Below, piece after piece: positions 1 to 6,084 of a stretch of DNA of 64,000 bases. The notes under the pieces were generated by a model that was given only the letters and a program-made list of their open reading frames with translations, was not told the origin of the DNA and did not search any database. The stretch is from Nostoc calcicola FACHB-3891. Lineage in GTDB: Bacteria; Cyanobacteriota; Cyanobacteriia; Cyanobacteriales; Nostocaceae. A program made the translations under genes and the position numbers. The number at the start of each line of letters is the position of its first letter. Position 1 is the stretch's first letter. The stretch is from contig NZ_JACJRQ010000025.1 in the NCBI RefSeq assembly GCF_014697355.1, positions 1 to 64,000 on the forward strand, written 5' to 3'.

Positions 1-152
1 ATAAAACCAACTTGGGCGATCGCTATTTCTCAAAAATGTTCACTGCATGAGCATAATCGCTACAATGACGCAAAATCGTTCTCAAAAATTATGTGGTTCG
101 GTTTTTTTGTTGAGAGCAGCATAGGAGTCAGGACACGCTCCTGTTATTTCCC

Positions 153-350
153 TCAGCTGGACAAATTCTTGAACAATAGTGAACAGATAACCATTAGCCC
201 GATCGCTTGACCAAAGTCAATTGGCCGAACTGATGGAAATATGCTTGGTATGACTCCATTCCAAAAAAGCATCAGCGGTATGCCTGAAGCTATAGCCGCA
301 ACTAATGTAAATCCTATGAACGCTATGCCAGCAAGTAAAAATTTTTCCAT
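153..350 (-). CDS. Small membrane protein, function unknown
   Basis: Encodes 65 aa. The first ~30 residues are hydrophobic (FLLAGIAFIGFTLVAAIASG) and are followed by a GIPLMLFWNGVIPSIF segment and a second hydrophobic stretch (IGLMVICSLLF), so two membrane helices are likely. The pattern GIPLMLxWNxxxPxIF...FxQAxGL resembles a short bacterial inner-membrane family that I recall only as uncharacterised. ATG start; no strong ribosome-binding site. It stands alone at the edge of an accessory region, with a C-rich filler sequence between it and the next minus-strand gene. Function cannot be inferred. Confidence 0.55.
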   Translation of the reverse strand: MEKFLLAGIAFIGFTLVAAIASGIPLMLFWNGVIPSIFPSVRPIDFGQAIGLMVICSLLFKNLSS

Positions 351-401
351 AAAGTTTGTAGTAAAAAGTTGTGACTATTATTCCCCAGTTCCGGTGTCCC
401 C

Positions 402-1166
402 TCATCTCCCTATCTCCCCACTCCCCACTCCCCACGATTCACCCCAGCACTGAATTAACTTCACAATCTCAGACGACGAATACCCGTCACTAATCCAAAC
501 TTCGATATCTGCCTTTTTACGTTTAGCCAGCTTGCTATTTACACTGCCAAGGTAACGACGGTTTTTCTTGCGGCCAGTCATCCAGCAGTAGCGATAATAC
601 CAGTATTTATTACCACTTCTTTCTACCCAGTACTTCTCTATCCAATGGGTATCGTGTTGGGGCGCAACTTTTTCAGTAATATCTAATACTTGCGCCCCAA
701 CACATGATTTTACGGTTGTGCCCTTAACTACTTGCGCCCCAACACGTAATTGCCACTCGCGCCAAGCACAATTGTAATCATCCAAGTTTTGATAATCGTC
801 TGGGTCTGGTGGCTCTGAGGAGTCGTCGTAGAAAATTGTCAGCTGGTCACCGTCAGCTAATCTTGGCACCTCACCAAAGTCGGCCGGGTTCCATCGGTCA
901 TCGTCGCTGTGTTGGGGCGCAGATTTTTCGGTAACAAGTGAAACTTGCGCCCCAACACATGATTCTACGGTTGTGCTAGGTGAAATTTGCGCCCGAACGC
1001 GTAATTCCCACTCGTCCCAAGGGGAGTGGCGTAAGTCCTTTTTGTCGCTGTGTTGGGGCGCAGTTTCAATTTCATCCCAGTAAGGATCGTGCTGGCGCTC
1101 TGAAACTTCAACAGAAGCAATGTTAAACAGTGCCAATTGTCCTGGCACATCCAATTTTTGTTTCAT
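402..1166 (-). CDS. Repeat protein with VGAQV...TEK.APQH modules, function unknown
   Basis: Encodes 254 aa, not a family I can name. Residues ~45-175 contain two related modules, each running from W-E/Q-L-R-V through SCVGAQV to TEK-APQH. A further APQHSD lies near residue 37. The C-terminal ~75 residues (HWIEKYWVERSGNKYWYYRY onward) are rich in Trp/Tyr/Lys and may form a separate nucleic-acid-binding unit. At DNA level the modules come from repeated GTGTTGGGGCGCA boxes and their complements, which could pair. It lies downstream of the 1234-1935 gene on the same strand, 67 bp away. Low-complexity filler forms the last codons, so the C-terminus may have been extended by repeat DNA. Confidence 0.6.
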   Translation of the reverse strand: MKQKLDVPGQLALFNIASVEVSERQHDPYWDEIETAPQHSDKKDLRHSPWDEWELRVRAQISPSTTVESCVGAQVSLVTEKSAPQHSDDDRWNPADFGEVPRLADGDQLTIFYDDSSEPPDPDDYQNLDDYNCAWREWQLRVGAQVVKGTTVKSCVGAQVLDITEKVAPQHDTHWIEKYWVERSGNKYWYYRYCWMTGRKKNRRYLGSVNSKLAKRKKADIEVWISDGYSSSEIVKLIQCWGESWGVGSGEIGR

Positions 1167-1233
1167 AATACTTTCAGTCTTGTATTTGTGGCCGCCTCAC
1201 AGGGTGGTCTTTTTTTTAAACAGCAATTAACTG

Positions 1234-1935
1234 TTAACTGGTAGAAAATAATTCTTGCCAGTCCCATTCGTTAAGGTTCCCAAAGTACTTGGTTAATAAA
1301 CCATAATTTCGCGGATGTTCCCACCAACGACCGCGCAAACATCTGCGTATCCATCCTTCCGGATTGAGAATTTTTTCAAATGCACCGCGAATATCAAATA
1401 ATGCAAGTGCAACTTTTATTTCATCAGTTGGCCGTTCTAATACCTCCTTTTCCTCAGCGTCATAATGAATACCGTTTTCATTCAGAAGCTCCCTATTAGA
1501 TTCGGAATTAGAATGCTGCTGCTGAATAATACCCGCGTCGGTAGATTGCTGGTTTGATGCCTGTAAAGTGTAACTAGAGTTATTGTTGTGTAAGTTTTTT
1601 TCACGCTTCTTTTTAGGTGGTTTCAGCCACTCTAAGGGTCTTACAAGCAACTTAAATATTTTCCAACTGTACTGTTTAACTACTTGCACAACACGGTGGT
1701 TTTGCAGTAATTCAAACATCTGTTTGAGGTAATTATGCGTGTATTTCTTCCCACGCAGTTTTTCTACCCAAGCATTAAATTCTGATAAATCTGGCTCGAT
1801 TTCTGCTGCTATTTCCCCTTGCCTCATTAGCCATTGCCAAAGCGATTTAGCAGCTGGGGGGATATGGTGCTGGTAACAGAATGCTTCATGTTCTTCCGTC
1901 CACGGAAGATTGATTTTGTATGTATTTTCTGGCAT
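1234..1935 (-). CDS. Winged-helix-like protein, possibly plasmid or island replication/regulation
   Basis: Encodes 233 aa. Residues ~10-105 (WTEEHEAFCYQHHIPPAAKS onward, then YLKQMFELLQNHRVVQVVKQ) look like one or two helix-turn-helix or winged-helix units of the sort seen in plasmid replication or regulatory proteins. A Lys-rich stretch (PPKKKREKN) and a low-complexity N/Q/S linker (~115-150) follow. The C-terminal ~75 residues end with a Trp-rich segment (WIRRCLRGRWWEH). I do not recognise the family and the replication role is only a guess. It is the middle gene of a minus-strand set led by the ribbon-helix-helix gene. A hairpin (GCCACC/GGTGGC) sits in its leader near 1953-1981. Confidence 0.55.
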   Translation of the reverse strand: MPENTYKINLPWTEEHEAFCYQHHIPPAAKSLWQWLMRQGEIAAEIEPDLSEFNAWVEKLRGKKYTHNYLKQMFELLQNHRVVQVVKQYSWKIFKLLVRPLEWLKPPKKKREKNLHNNNSSYTLQASNQQSTDAGIIQQQHSNSESNRELLNENGIHYDAEEKEVLERPTDEIKVALALFDIRGAFEKILNPEGWIRRCLRGRWWEHPRNYGLLTKYFGNLNEWDWQELFSTS

Positions 1936-2168
1936 GATTCTATTAGTTAACGTAGGTCTTCAGCCACCCGGAAGTAGGATTTTAGGTGGCTTTTGACTTT
2001 TTATATTTTTTGGCGATGGCTAAAAAAAATCACATCGAGGACAACCCGATCGCCCCTCATCCCCCTCATCCCCCACATCACCTCACCACCGCGGCGGTAC
2101 ATGATTTTGTACGAAATCAACCGGCGATCGCCACAAACTGAAGATTAAGTGCGATCGCACTTCACAGC
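1936..2168. other. Intergenic segment with HIP1 sites and C-rich repeats
   Basis: This segment holds three GATCGC-type sites, a CCCCTCAT tandem filler and a short GC palindrome (CCGCGG), but no ORF that I can support. It separates the ribbon-helix-helix gene from the 233-aa gene. Confidence 0.5.
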
Positions 2169-2204
2169 AAAAACCGCCCCAACCCTTACAGGTAGGACGG
2201 TTTT
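2169..2204 (-). terminator. Probable Rho-independent terminator after the RHH gene
   Basis: Read on the minus strand, AAAACCGTCC pairs with GGGGCGGTTTT (one G-U-type mismatch) around a ~15-nt loop, followed by a short T run. It begins within the stop codon of the long-frame product. Confidence 0.55.
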
Positions 2205-2591
2205 ATTCAGGTTCTATTACGTCATCTCTGCTCTTTTCGCTAGTTACCAGATAATAAATGTCACTTTTTATCTGGCTTGTCTCTTCCTTAAATTGGTTTT
2301 CAGCTTCTTCACTTTCTCCCAGCCGCGCCTTTAGCCGAGCTTGGTGAGCATGAACGTATTCTAAATGCCGTTTCTCTAAGGCTTCCAGGCGCTCTATGAT
2401 TTTCCCAGCAGTCGTGTCCCTGATTGGGACGAGCTTCCAATCTGGATTTCCCCTATCGCTATCTTCTCTATTAGTGCTGATCTCGATAGTCCCATTGCTT
2501 TGGCTTTTTTTTGTAACTCCTCCCATGCGCTCTGACTCAGTTTGAGTCCGACTGTCGTCACATCTTCCGCCGATTTTTTTGTTCTTCCCAT
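2203..2591 (-). CDS. Ribbon-helix-helix regulator with coiled-coil tail, probably read by -1 frameshift
   Basis: The first frame (ATG at 2591, stop at 2394-2396) encodes 65 aa with a clear RHH domain: VGLKLSQSAWEELQKKAKAM, then GLSRSALIEKIAIGEI. Two codons before its TAG the sequence reads CTG GGA AAA, a G-GGA-AAA heptamer (2400-2406). A -1 slip there continues into an open frame giving IIERLEALEKRHLEYVHAHQ and a charged coiled-coil tail to 2203, for a total of ~129 aa. The -1 frame is also open from an ATG at 2604 that has the better Shine-Dalgarno (GGAGGG), but its upstream part reads as nonsense. A repressor of its own divergent promoter is likely. Alternatives are a plain frameshift mutation or a 65-aa protein with a separate tail ORF. 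Confidence 0.6.
2400..2406 (-). promoter_or_regulatory. Candidate -1 slippery heptamer G GGA AAA
   Basis: The heptamer is correctly phased with the RHH frame (CTG GGA AAA TCA TAG), and the zero-frame stop lies two codons later. About 60 nt downstream GCGCCT can pair with AGGCGC, a weak possible stimulator. Confidence 0.4.
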
Positions 2592-2622
2592 TTACACGAT
2601 CCATGCATTTCCCTCCATTCTA

Positions 2623-2682
2623 CATGAGCAGAATAATTAAGCATGAGCAAAATGCTTGACAATAATTCTGCTCATGCTTAAT
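2623..2682. promoter_or_regulatory. Operator-like repeats between divergent promoters
   Basis: CATGAGCA occurs at 2623-2630 and 2642-2649, and its inverse TGCTCATG at 2669-2676. The larger inverted pair is ATTAAGCATGAGCA (2636-2649) and TGCTCATGCTTAAT (2669-2682). Repeated 8-bp boxes over two promoters fit cooperative binding by an RHH protein such as the one encoded at 2591; binding itself is inferred. Confidence 0.55.
2634..2662 (-). promoter_or_regulatory. Sigma-70-type promoter for the leftward RHH gene
   Basis: On the minus strand TTGTCA (2662-2657) is separated by 17 bp from TAATTA (2639-2634). It interleaves with the rightward promoter and lies inside the CATGAGCA operator-like repeats. 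Confidence 0.55.
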
Positions 2683-2684
2683 AT
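2656..2684 (+). promoter_or_regulatory. Sigma-70-type promoter for the rightward gene run
   Basis: TTGACA (2656-2661), a 17-bp spacer, then TAATAT (2679-2684) is a near-consensus promoter. Transcription would start near 2691, ahead of a ~200-nt structured leader. Confidence 0.65.
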
Positions 2685-2699
2685 ACATTATGTATTCTG

Positions 2700-2890
2700 C
2701 ATTAGCAAAATACTTTTTTACCTCCCCCCTCACCCTTGCCTTTGTGCCTGTGAGGGCAAATTCAGGAGCAACACACCCGCGCCACAAGGCTTAGTTCCCC
2801 GGCGCGGCACCACCCTAGTCACCGAGAACAGAGTGCGGACACGCGTTGTCTGCGCGGTGATGTTTGATGTCTGCACACTTATAAGGAGGT
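2700..2890 (+). ncRNA. Structured leader RNA upstream of the AUU-start ORF
   Basis: Three hairpins follow the promoter: CCCTCAC/GTGAGGG, CCGCGCC/GGCGCGG (perfect 7 bp), and GCGGACA/TGTCTGC (one G-U). The last ends shortly before a strong AAGGAGGT Shine-Dalgarno at 2883-2890. It could be a regulatory leader or a separate small RNA. No known riboswitch class was recognised. Confidence 0.4.
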
Positions 2891-2898
2891 AACCAAAA

Positions 2899-3276
2899 AT
2901 TAAAAAGCTACGGCAACAGCTACAAACCCTGATAACTGAGGGGGTAGTAGTCATAACAGATAGCGACGGTGGTCAAGAATATTGCATTCGTATTCTTGAC
3001 TATAAAGAACACGAAACACTTTGGATAACCGAAAACAAGAACGGACAAACGGTTCTCTGTTTGGCGATTACCTTAAACTTATTTTGCGAGAAGGTGAAAA
3101 TGACAACAACAGTTTTAGAGCTGCTTGCAAACTTGAAACACTACCCTGATGACACCAAGGTAGTGATTACGGATGTTGACGATACCGAATTTGCGATCGT
3201 TGATTTCAAGCATGAAAATAACACTCTGAATATCGTCATCGGCTCCACAGAAGACGAAGACGAGGACGAAGAATAA
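2899..3276 (+). CDS. Acidic-tailed small protein with probable AUU start; may be two fused or nested units
   Basis: The frame opens after a stop at 2890-2892 and runs to 3276. The only start-like codon at a proper distance (8 nt) from the AAGGAGGT at 2883-2890 is ATT at 2899; the next initiators in frame are CTG at 2929 and TTG at 3061. The N-terminal ~65 residues (KKLRQQLQTLITEGVVVI, then YCIRILDYKEHETLWIT) read as ordinary protein. An internal ATG at 3100 with its own GAAGG begins a compact unit, MTTTVLELLANLKHY to the acidic tail EDEDEDEE, which could be made separately. Function unknown; it is the first gene of the rightward accessory set. Confidence 0.55.
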   Translation: MKKLRQQLQTLITEGVVVITDSDGGQEYCIRILDYKEHETLWITENKNGQTVLCLAITLNLFCEKVKMTTTVLELLANLKHYPDDTKVVITDVDDTEFAIVDFKHENNTLNIVIGSTEDEDEDEE

Positions 3277-3474
3277 ATTCTGAATTCAGAATTTAGAATT
3301 CTAAATCCTAAATCCTAAATCTCAAATTTTGGCGTTATCCCATCACTTGTTACGCCACAAATCATGTTGTCTCACAAAGGAGGTATTAGACGTAAATCAA
3401 ATTATTCCCCACTAAACCAATAGTTAACCATTATTTCGCCCGCCAGCGGCTGATTACTGGCGGCTTCCTAACAC
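3277..3474. other. Filler repeats and a leader hairpin
   Basis: This stretch holds tandem AATCCTAAATCCT-type filler, an isolated AAAGGAGGT that precedes no convincing ORF, and a hairpin CCGCCAG/CTGGCGG (3440-3463) just upstream of the next gene. Confidence 0.5.
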
Positions 3475-3795
3475 ATGACAAACCATGTAGGTTACTACAC
3501 GAATTACAAACCTGGTGATGGTTCATTTTTGGAGAAATTGCAACAGCAATATGGCCCCAAATTTGAGCAAATGACCAGACGGGAAAAGTTCCTGCTGATT
3601 GAATGCATCGCCGGCGACTTAGGAGAATCATCACTCGAAGAATTGCCGCGTGATGAGATTTATCACTTGCAAGTAGAAGTCAACACCAAATTGTCATCTG
3701 ATGACAAAACTGGGTTGATTGAAGCGCTAATTAATCAGATCCGTTGGGGTCAAAATCAATTCGTTACCGAGGGAGAATTGCCTATGCAGCAATAG
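3475..3795 (+). CDS. Hypothetical protein of the accessory gene run
   Basis: Encodes 106 aa, soluble and acidic, beginning MTNHVGYYTNYKPGDGSFLE. The middle (MTRREKFLLIECIAGDLGES) is predicted helical and Leu-rich. No catalytic or binding motif was recognised. It starts at ATG directly after a leader hairpin, without a strong ribosome-binding site, and is followed by a good terminator. It is part of a set of six small same-strand genes of unknown function (2.9-5.7 kb). Confidence 0.55.
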   Translation: MTNHVGYYTNYKPGDGSFLEKLQQQYGPKFEQMTRREKFLLIECIAGDLGESSLEELPRDEIYHLQVEVNTKLSSDDKTGLIEALINQIRWGQNQFVTEGELPMQQ

Positions 3796-3831
3796 ACAAC
3801 CTGAGACGTTTTTATGGATTTATAGGGAAGT

Positions 3832-3872
3832 CACGACTCGTGACGGGTCAAAGTTGCGAGTCGTGTTTTTTT
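3832..3872 (+). terminator. Rho-independent terminator
   Basis: A perfect 9-bp stem CACGACTCG/CGAGTCGTG with a 16-nt loop is followed by seven T residues. Confidence 0.8.
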
Positions 3873-3893
3873 GAAAAATTTGGAATTTTAATT

Positions 3894-4085
3894 ATGACTT
3901 ACCGCGATTCAATTAGACCGTGGGCAATTTATCAATACCTGCCCGATGGTGAAAATAAATGTGTTACTCGACTTCGTAATCGCTCTGAAGCCGATGCTTA
4001 CGTGAGCATTTTTCGCCAGGGGGGCGGGAATTATGCGGTAGTTTACGACCATCAACCACAGCCAAAGCCAGTTATTCAAGGTTAG
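3894..4085 (+). CDS. Small hypothetical protein
   Basis: Encodes 63 aa from ATG 3894 (MTYRDSIRPWAIYQYLPDGE). I chose this start because the upstream part of the open frame runs through the terminator hairpin. The central RLRNRSEADAYVSIFRQG and the YAVVYD ending suggest a small alpha/beta fold, but no family was recognised. It lies between a terminator upstream and a 12-bp hairpin downstream, so it may be a separate transcription unit. Confidence 0.5.
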   Translation: MTYRDSIRPWAIYQYLPDGENKCVTRLRNRSEADAYVSIFRQGGGNYAVVYDHQPQPKPVIQG

Positions 4086-4087
4086 TT

Positions 4088-4126
4088 CATGCAGCTCACG
4101 CGTGAACGCTACGTGTGAGCTGCATG
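4088..4126 (+). terminator. Perfect 12-bp hairpin after the 63-aa gene
   Basis: CATGCAGCTCAC pairs perfectly with GTGAGCTGCATG around a 15-nt loop. There is no T run, so it may be a processing or mRNA-end structure rather than a classical terminator. Confidence 0.45.
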
Positions 4127-4176
4127 GTTGATTCAACACTTTCATTCTTGAACTTGTCAAAAATAGCACACAAGTT

Positions 4177-4371
4177 ATGAAAATCGAAACCATCACCTAT
4201 AAACGGGTGAAAAACTTGGGGAATTTCCAATCTGAAACGATGGAAGTTACAGCTGTCCTAGATCAGTTTGATGACCCCAATCAAGTTAGTCAGCAACTTC
4301 GAGAACTGGTGAAAAACCAACTGTTTCCACCAACAGATGTGTCAGTTGCCACTGAAGCTGACGATTTTTAA
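4177..4371 (+). CDS. Small hypothetical protein
   Basis: Encodes 64 aa starting MKIETITYKRVKNLGNFQSE, then a VTAVLDQFDDPNQVSQQLRE segment and an acidic end. The N-terminal pattern (a strand with K-R-V-x-N-L-G-x-F-Q-S-E) is one I associate with small cyanobacterial plasmid proteins of unknown role. ATG start. It is followed 21 bp later by another small gene on the same strand, so the two are probably co-transcribed. Confidence 0.5.
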   Translation: MKIETITYKRVKNLGNFQSETMEVTAVLDQFDDPNQVSQQLRELVKNQLFPPTDVSVATEADDF

Positions 4372-4392
4372 CTGAAGTTTTGAGCAACAAAA

Positions 4393-4704
4393 ATGTACGA
4401 CAGCTTAAACATTGATGACTTCCGTCATATTTTATACATAATTAGGGACAACAAGAATGAGACTTTAACCCACAAAAAAGTGCGGGTGTACCTCGACTGC
4501 ATGGAGCAATTGTGGGAAAAACTTGACATCCCAGATTCTTACCACCTGCCAAGCATCAAGTTTCATTTTTGCGCGATGTCGTGCAGAATTTCTCATGAAA
4601 AGCGGGCTTTTCTTGCTGAGAGATTACTCCATTTGCTCTCTTTGTTAATAAAAGAGTCCAAGGATACCAGCTCGCCTGGTAAATTTTCCCCTGAGAATTT
4701 TTGA
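4393..4704 (+). CDS. Hypothetical helical protein
   Basis: Encodes 103 aa, mostly predicted helical (MYDSLNIDDFRHILYIIRDN; later AERLLHLLSLLIKES). Two Cys residues (C-M-E-Q and F-C-A-M-S-C) are present, but there is no recognisable metal-binding spacing. Unknown family, same strand as its neighbours. Confidence 0.45.
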   Translation: MYDSLNIDDFRHILYIIRDNKNETLTHKKVRVYLDCMEQLWEKLDIPDSYHLPSIKFHFCAMSCRISHEKRAFLAERLLHLLSLLIKESKDTSSPGKFSPENF

Positions 4705-4771
4705 TTTGGCGATCGCACTTGCTTTTAGAGAGGAATTGCGATCGCCGGATGTCGAACACCCTTAGTTTACC

Positions 4772-5035
4772 ATGCACACCATAATCAACACCCCATCTGT
4801 GTTTACCTGCAAAACGCCCAGCGCCGGGTGGATAAATCTAGCCCAAATTCGCCAACTTGAATATGACGAGGTATTCCACAGCTACCCTGTAGCAATAGTT
4901 ACTTGGCATAACGGCGAAAAGCAAGCTTTTAAGCGCGAGAATGCCACAGCAATTATGCAAGCTTGGGTTGAAGCTACAACACTCCTAGAGCAGCGCTGCA
5001 ATTGTAATAGTCATCGGGTCAAAAATCGGAGGTAA
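4772..5035 (+). CDS. Hypothetical protein
   Basis: Encodes 87 aa: MHTIINTPSVFTCKTPSAGW, then INLAQIRQLEYDE and VTWHNGEKQAFKRENATAIM. The layout of strands with W-x-N-G-E resembles small beta-rich proteins that bind nucleic acid or other proteins, but no family is recognised. Its stop is 2 bp from the next start, where GGAGG just before 5038 serves as ribosome-binding site, so it is probably in an operon with the next two genes. Confidence 0.55.
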   Translation: MHTIINTPSVFTCKTPSAGWINLAQIRQLEYDEVFHSYPVAIVTWHNGEKQAFKRENATAIMQAWVEATTLLEQRCNCNSHRVKNRR

Positions 5036-5037
5036 AT

Positions 5038-5517
5038 ATGAGTCAAGCCGCTATTAGTCGCGGTAAAGAAATTATCAAGAATGCAATCCGTGAAACTCTA
5101 CGGGGGGAAGTGGCTAGAATTCCCGTTGCTGATGAGGCCAATTTAGCTGTATTTCACCAAGCACTTAGGCAACATGATATTCAGCGAATGCTTCAGCAAA
5201 GGGATATTCGAGTAGAGTTTTACTTCCCCGAACCACCAGTTGAGCAAGGTAAAAGGCACATGCTCAACATTATTAGTACTGCCGGGTCGGAAATCCAACA
5301 TATTATATTTCCCTACTCAGCACGGGATTATGCCGATGCACAAAACGCCTTGGCTAGTTCTGAAGTTCAAGCAGCATTACAGCAGCGAAATATCACAGCA
5401 TCAATCCAGAAAATTGATGATGGTAGCGATCCAAAAATTGTTATCGCCACTTATGACCAAGTAATGAACGGAGAATTGGACGCATTTTTAGAAAATTTGA
5501 AACGCAATGAACTATGA
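5038..5517 (+). CDS. Hypothetical protein of the accessory operon
   Basis: Encodes 159 aa and starts with ATG after a clear GGAGG. The sequence contains two long helices (EIIKNAIRETLRGEVARIPV; ALRQHDIQRMLQQRDIRVEF) and an internally similar second half (ALASSEVQAALQQRNITASI), which suggests a duplicated helix-strand unit. No catalytic motif was seen. Its stop overlaps the following start (ATGA at 5514-5517), which indicates translational coupling. Confidence 0.6.
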   Translation: MSQAAISRGKEIIKNAIRETLRGEVARIPVADEANLAVFHQALRQHDIQRMLQQRDIRVEFYFPEPPVEQGKRHMLNIISTAGSEIQHIIFPYSARDYADAQNALASSEVQAALQQRNITASIQKIDDGSDPKIVIATYDQVMNGELDAFLENLKRNEL

Positions 5518-5744
5518 ACGATATTAATTCTGAGATGACACAACTAGATCCAGCATGGGATTACTACCCACTTTGGCATTCACTACACCACATTAAAGCC
5601 AGAATTGACTCGGTTTTAAATTTGATGATTCGGGAGGAAGACGCAAGTCCTGGAGCTGACAAAGAATTTAGAAGAATTTTGGATTTAACTTCTGACAAGC
5701 TCATAGAAATTGTTAATCAATTCCCCGAAGATGACGAAGAATAA
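5514..5744 (+). CDS. Small acidic hypothetical protein
   Basis: Encodes 76 aa, overlapping the upstream gene by 4 bp (ATGA). It is mainly helical (WHSLHHIKARIDSVLNLMIR; LTSDKLIEIVNQF) with an acidic tail (EDDEE). No family was recognised. It is the last gene before the structured segment and transposase. Confidence 0.5.
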   Translation: MNDINSEMTQLDPAWDYYPLWHSLHHIKARIDSVLNLMIREEDASPGADKEFRRILDLTSDKLIEIVNQFPEDDEE

Positions 5745-6084
5745 CCGCCTGATGAATTGCAGTTTTTAAATTGCGATCGCACTTTGAAAAGAGTGCGGGC
5801 TACTTGACCCCGTAGCCGAAATGATGGGCATCATGCCCATCATCGCGGGTTGGGTCGCGCAACTCACCTGCCTCTGGCGTACACCAGAGGGAAATAACAA
5901 CAGCAGCACGGATTTTTATAGCGAAATGACCCAAAAGGTTTCAATATTTCATGAACCCACTGCTGTTAATTATTTCCGCCCGTGCTTGGTTTAAAAGTGA
6001 ATTGTTATCGCTAATTTGGGAGATTCGTGACCTATTTTAGCACGGTTTTTGCTGCAAATTACTCCCGTTACTGAACCTTGAAAA
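5745..6084 (+). ncRNA. Structured non-coding segment ahead of the IS110-type gene; candidate bridge RNA
   Basis: No ORF is present, but several strong stems are. GATGGGCAT/ATGCCCATC lies near 5822-5841, CCTCTGG/CCAGAGG near 5869-5890, and a long arm GGAAATAACAACAGCAG (5889-5905) pairs with CTGCTGTTAATTATTTCC (5960-5977) with one bulge. GCACGG (5905-5910) can alternatively pair with CCGTGC (5980-5985). IS110-group elements are known to encode a bridge RNA in the non-coding end upstream of the transposase, and this position and folding fit. Ends and target/donor loops could not be assigned by eye. Confidence 0.45.

Noticed and set aside
2203..2604. 133-aa ORF from ATG 2604 as a single gene
   Set aside because: Its first ~60 residues are the out-of-frame reading of a clear RHH domain; only its tail is believed, as part of the frameshifted product.
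2730..2954. 74-aa minus-strand ORF over the leader
   Set aside because: It lies opposite the structured leader and the AUU-start ORF; composition not protein-like.
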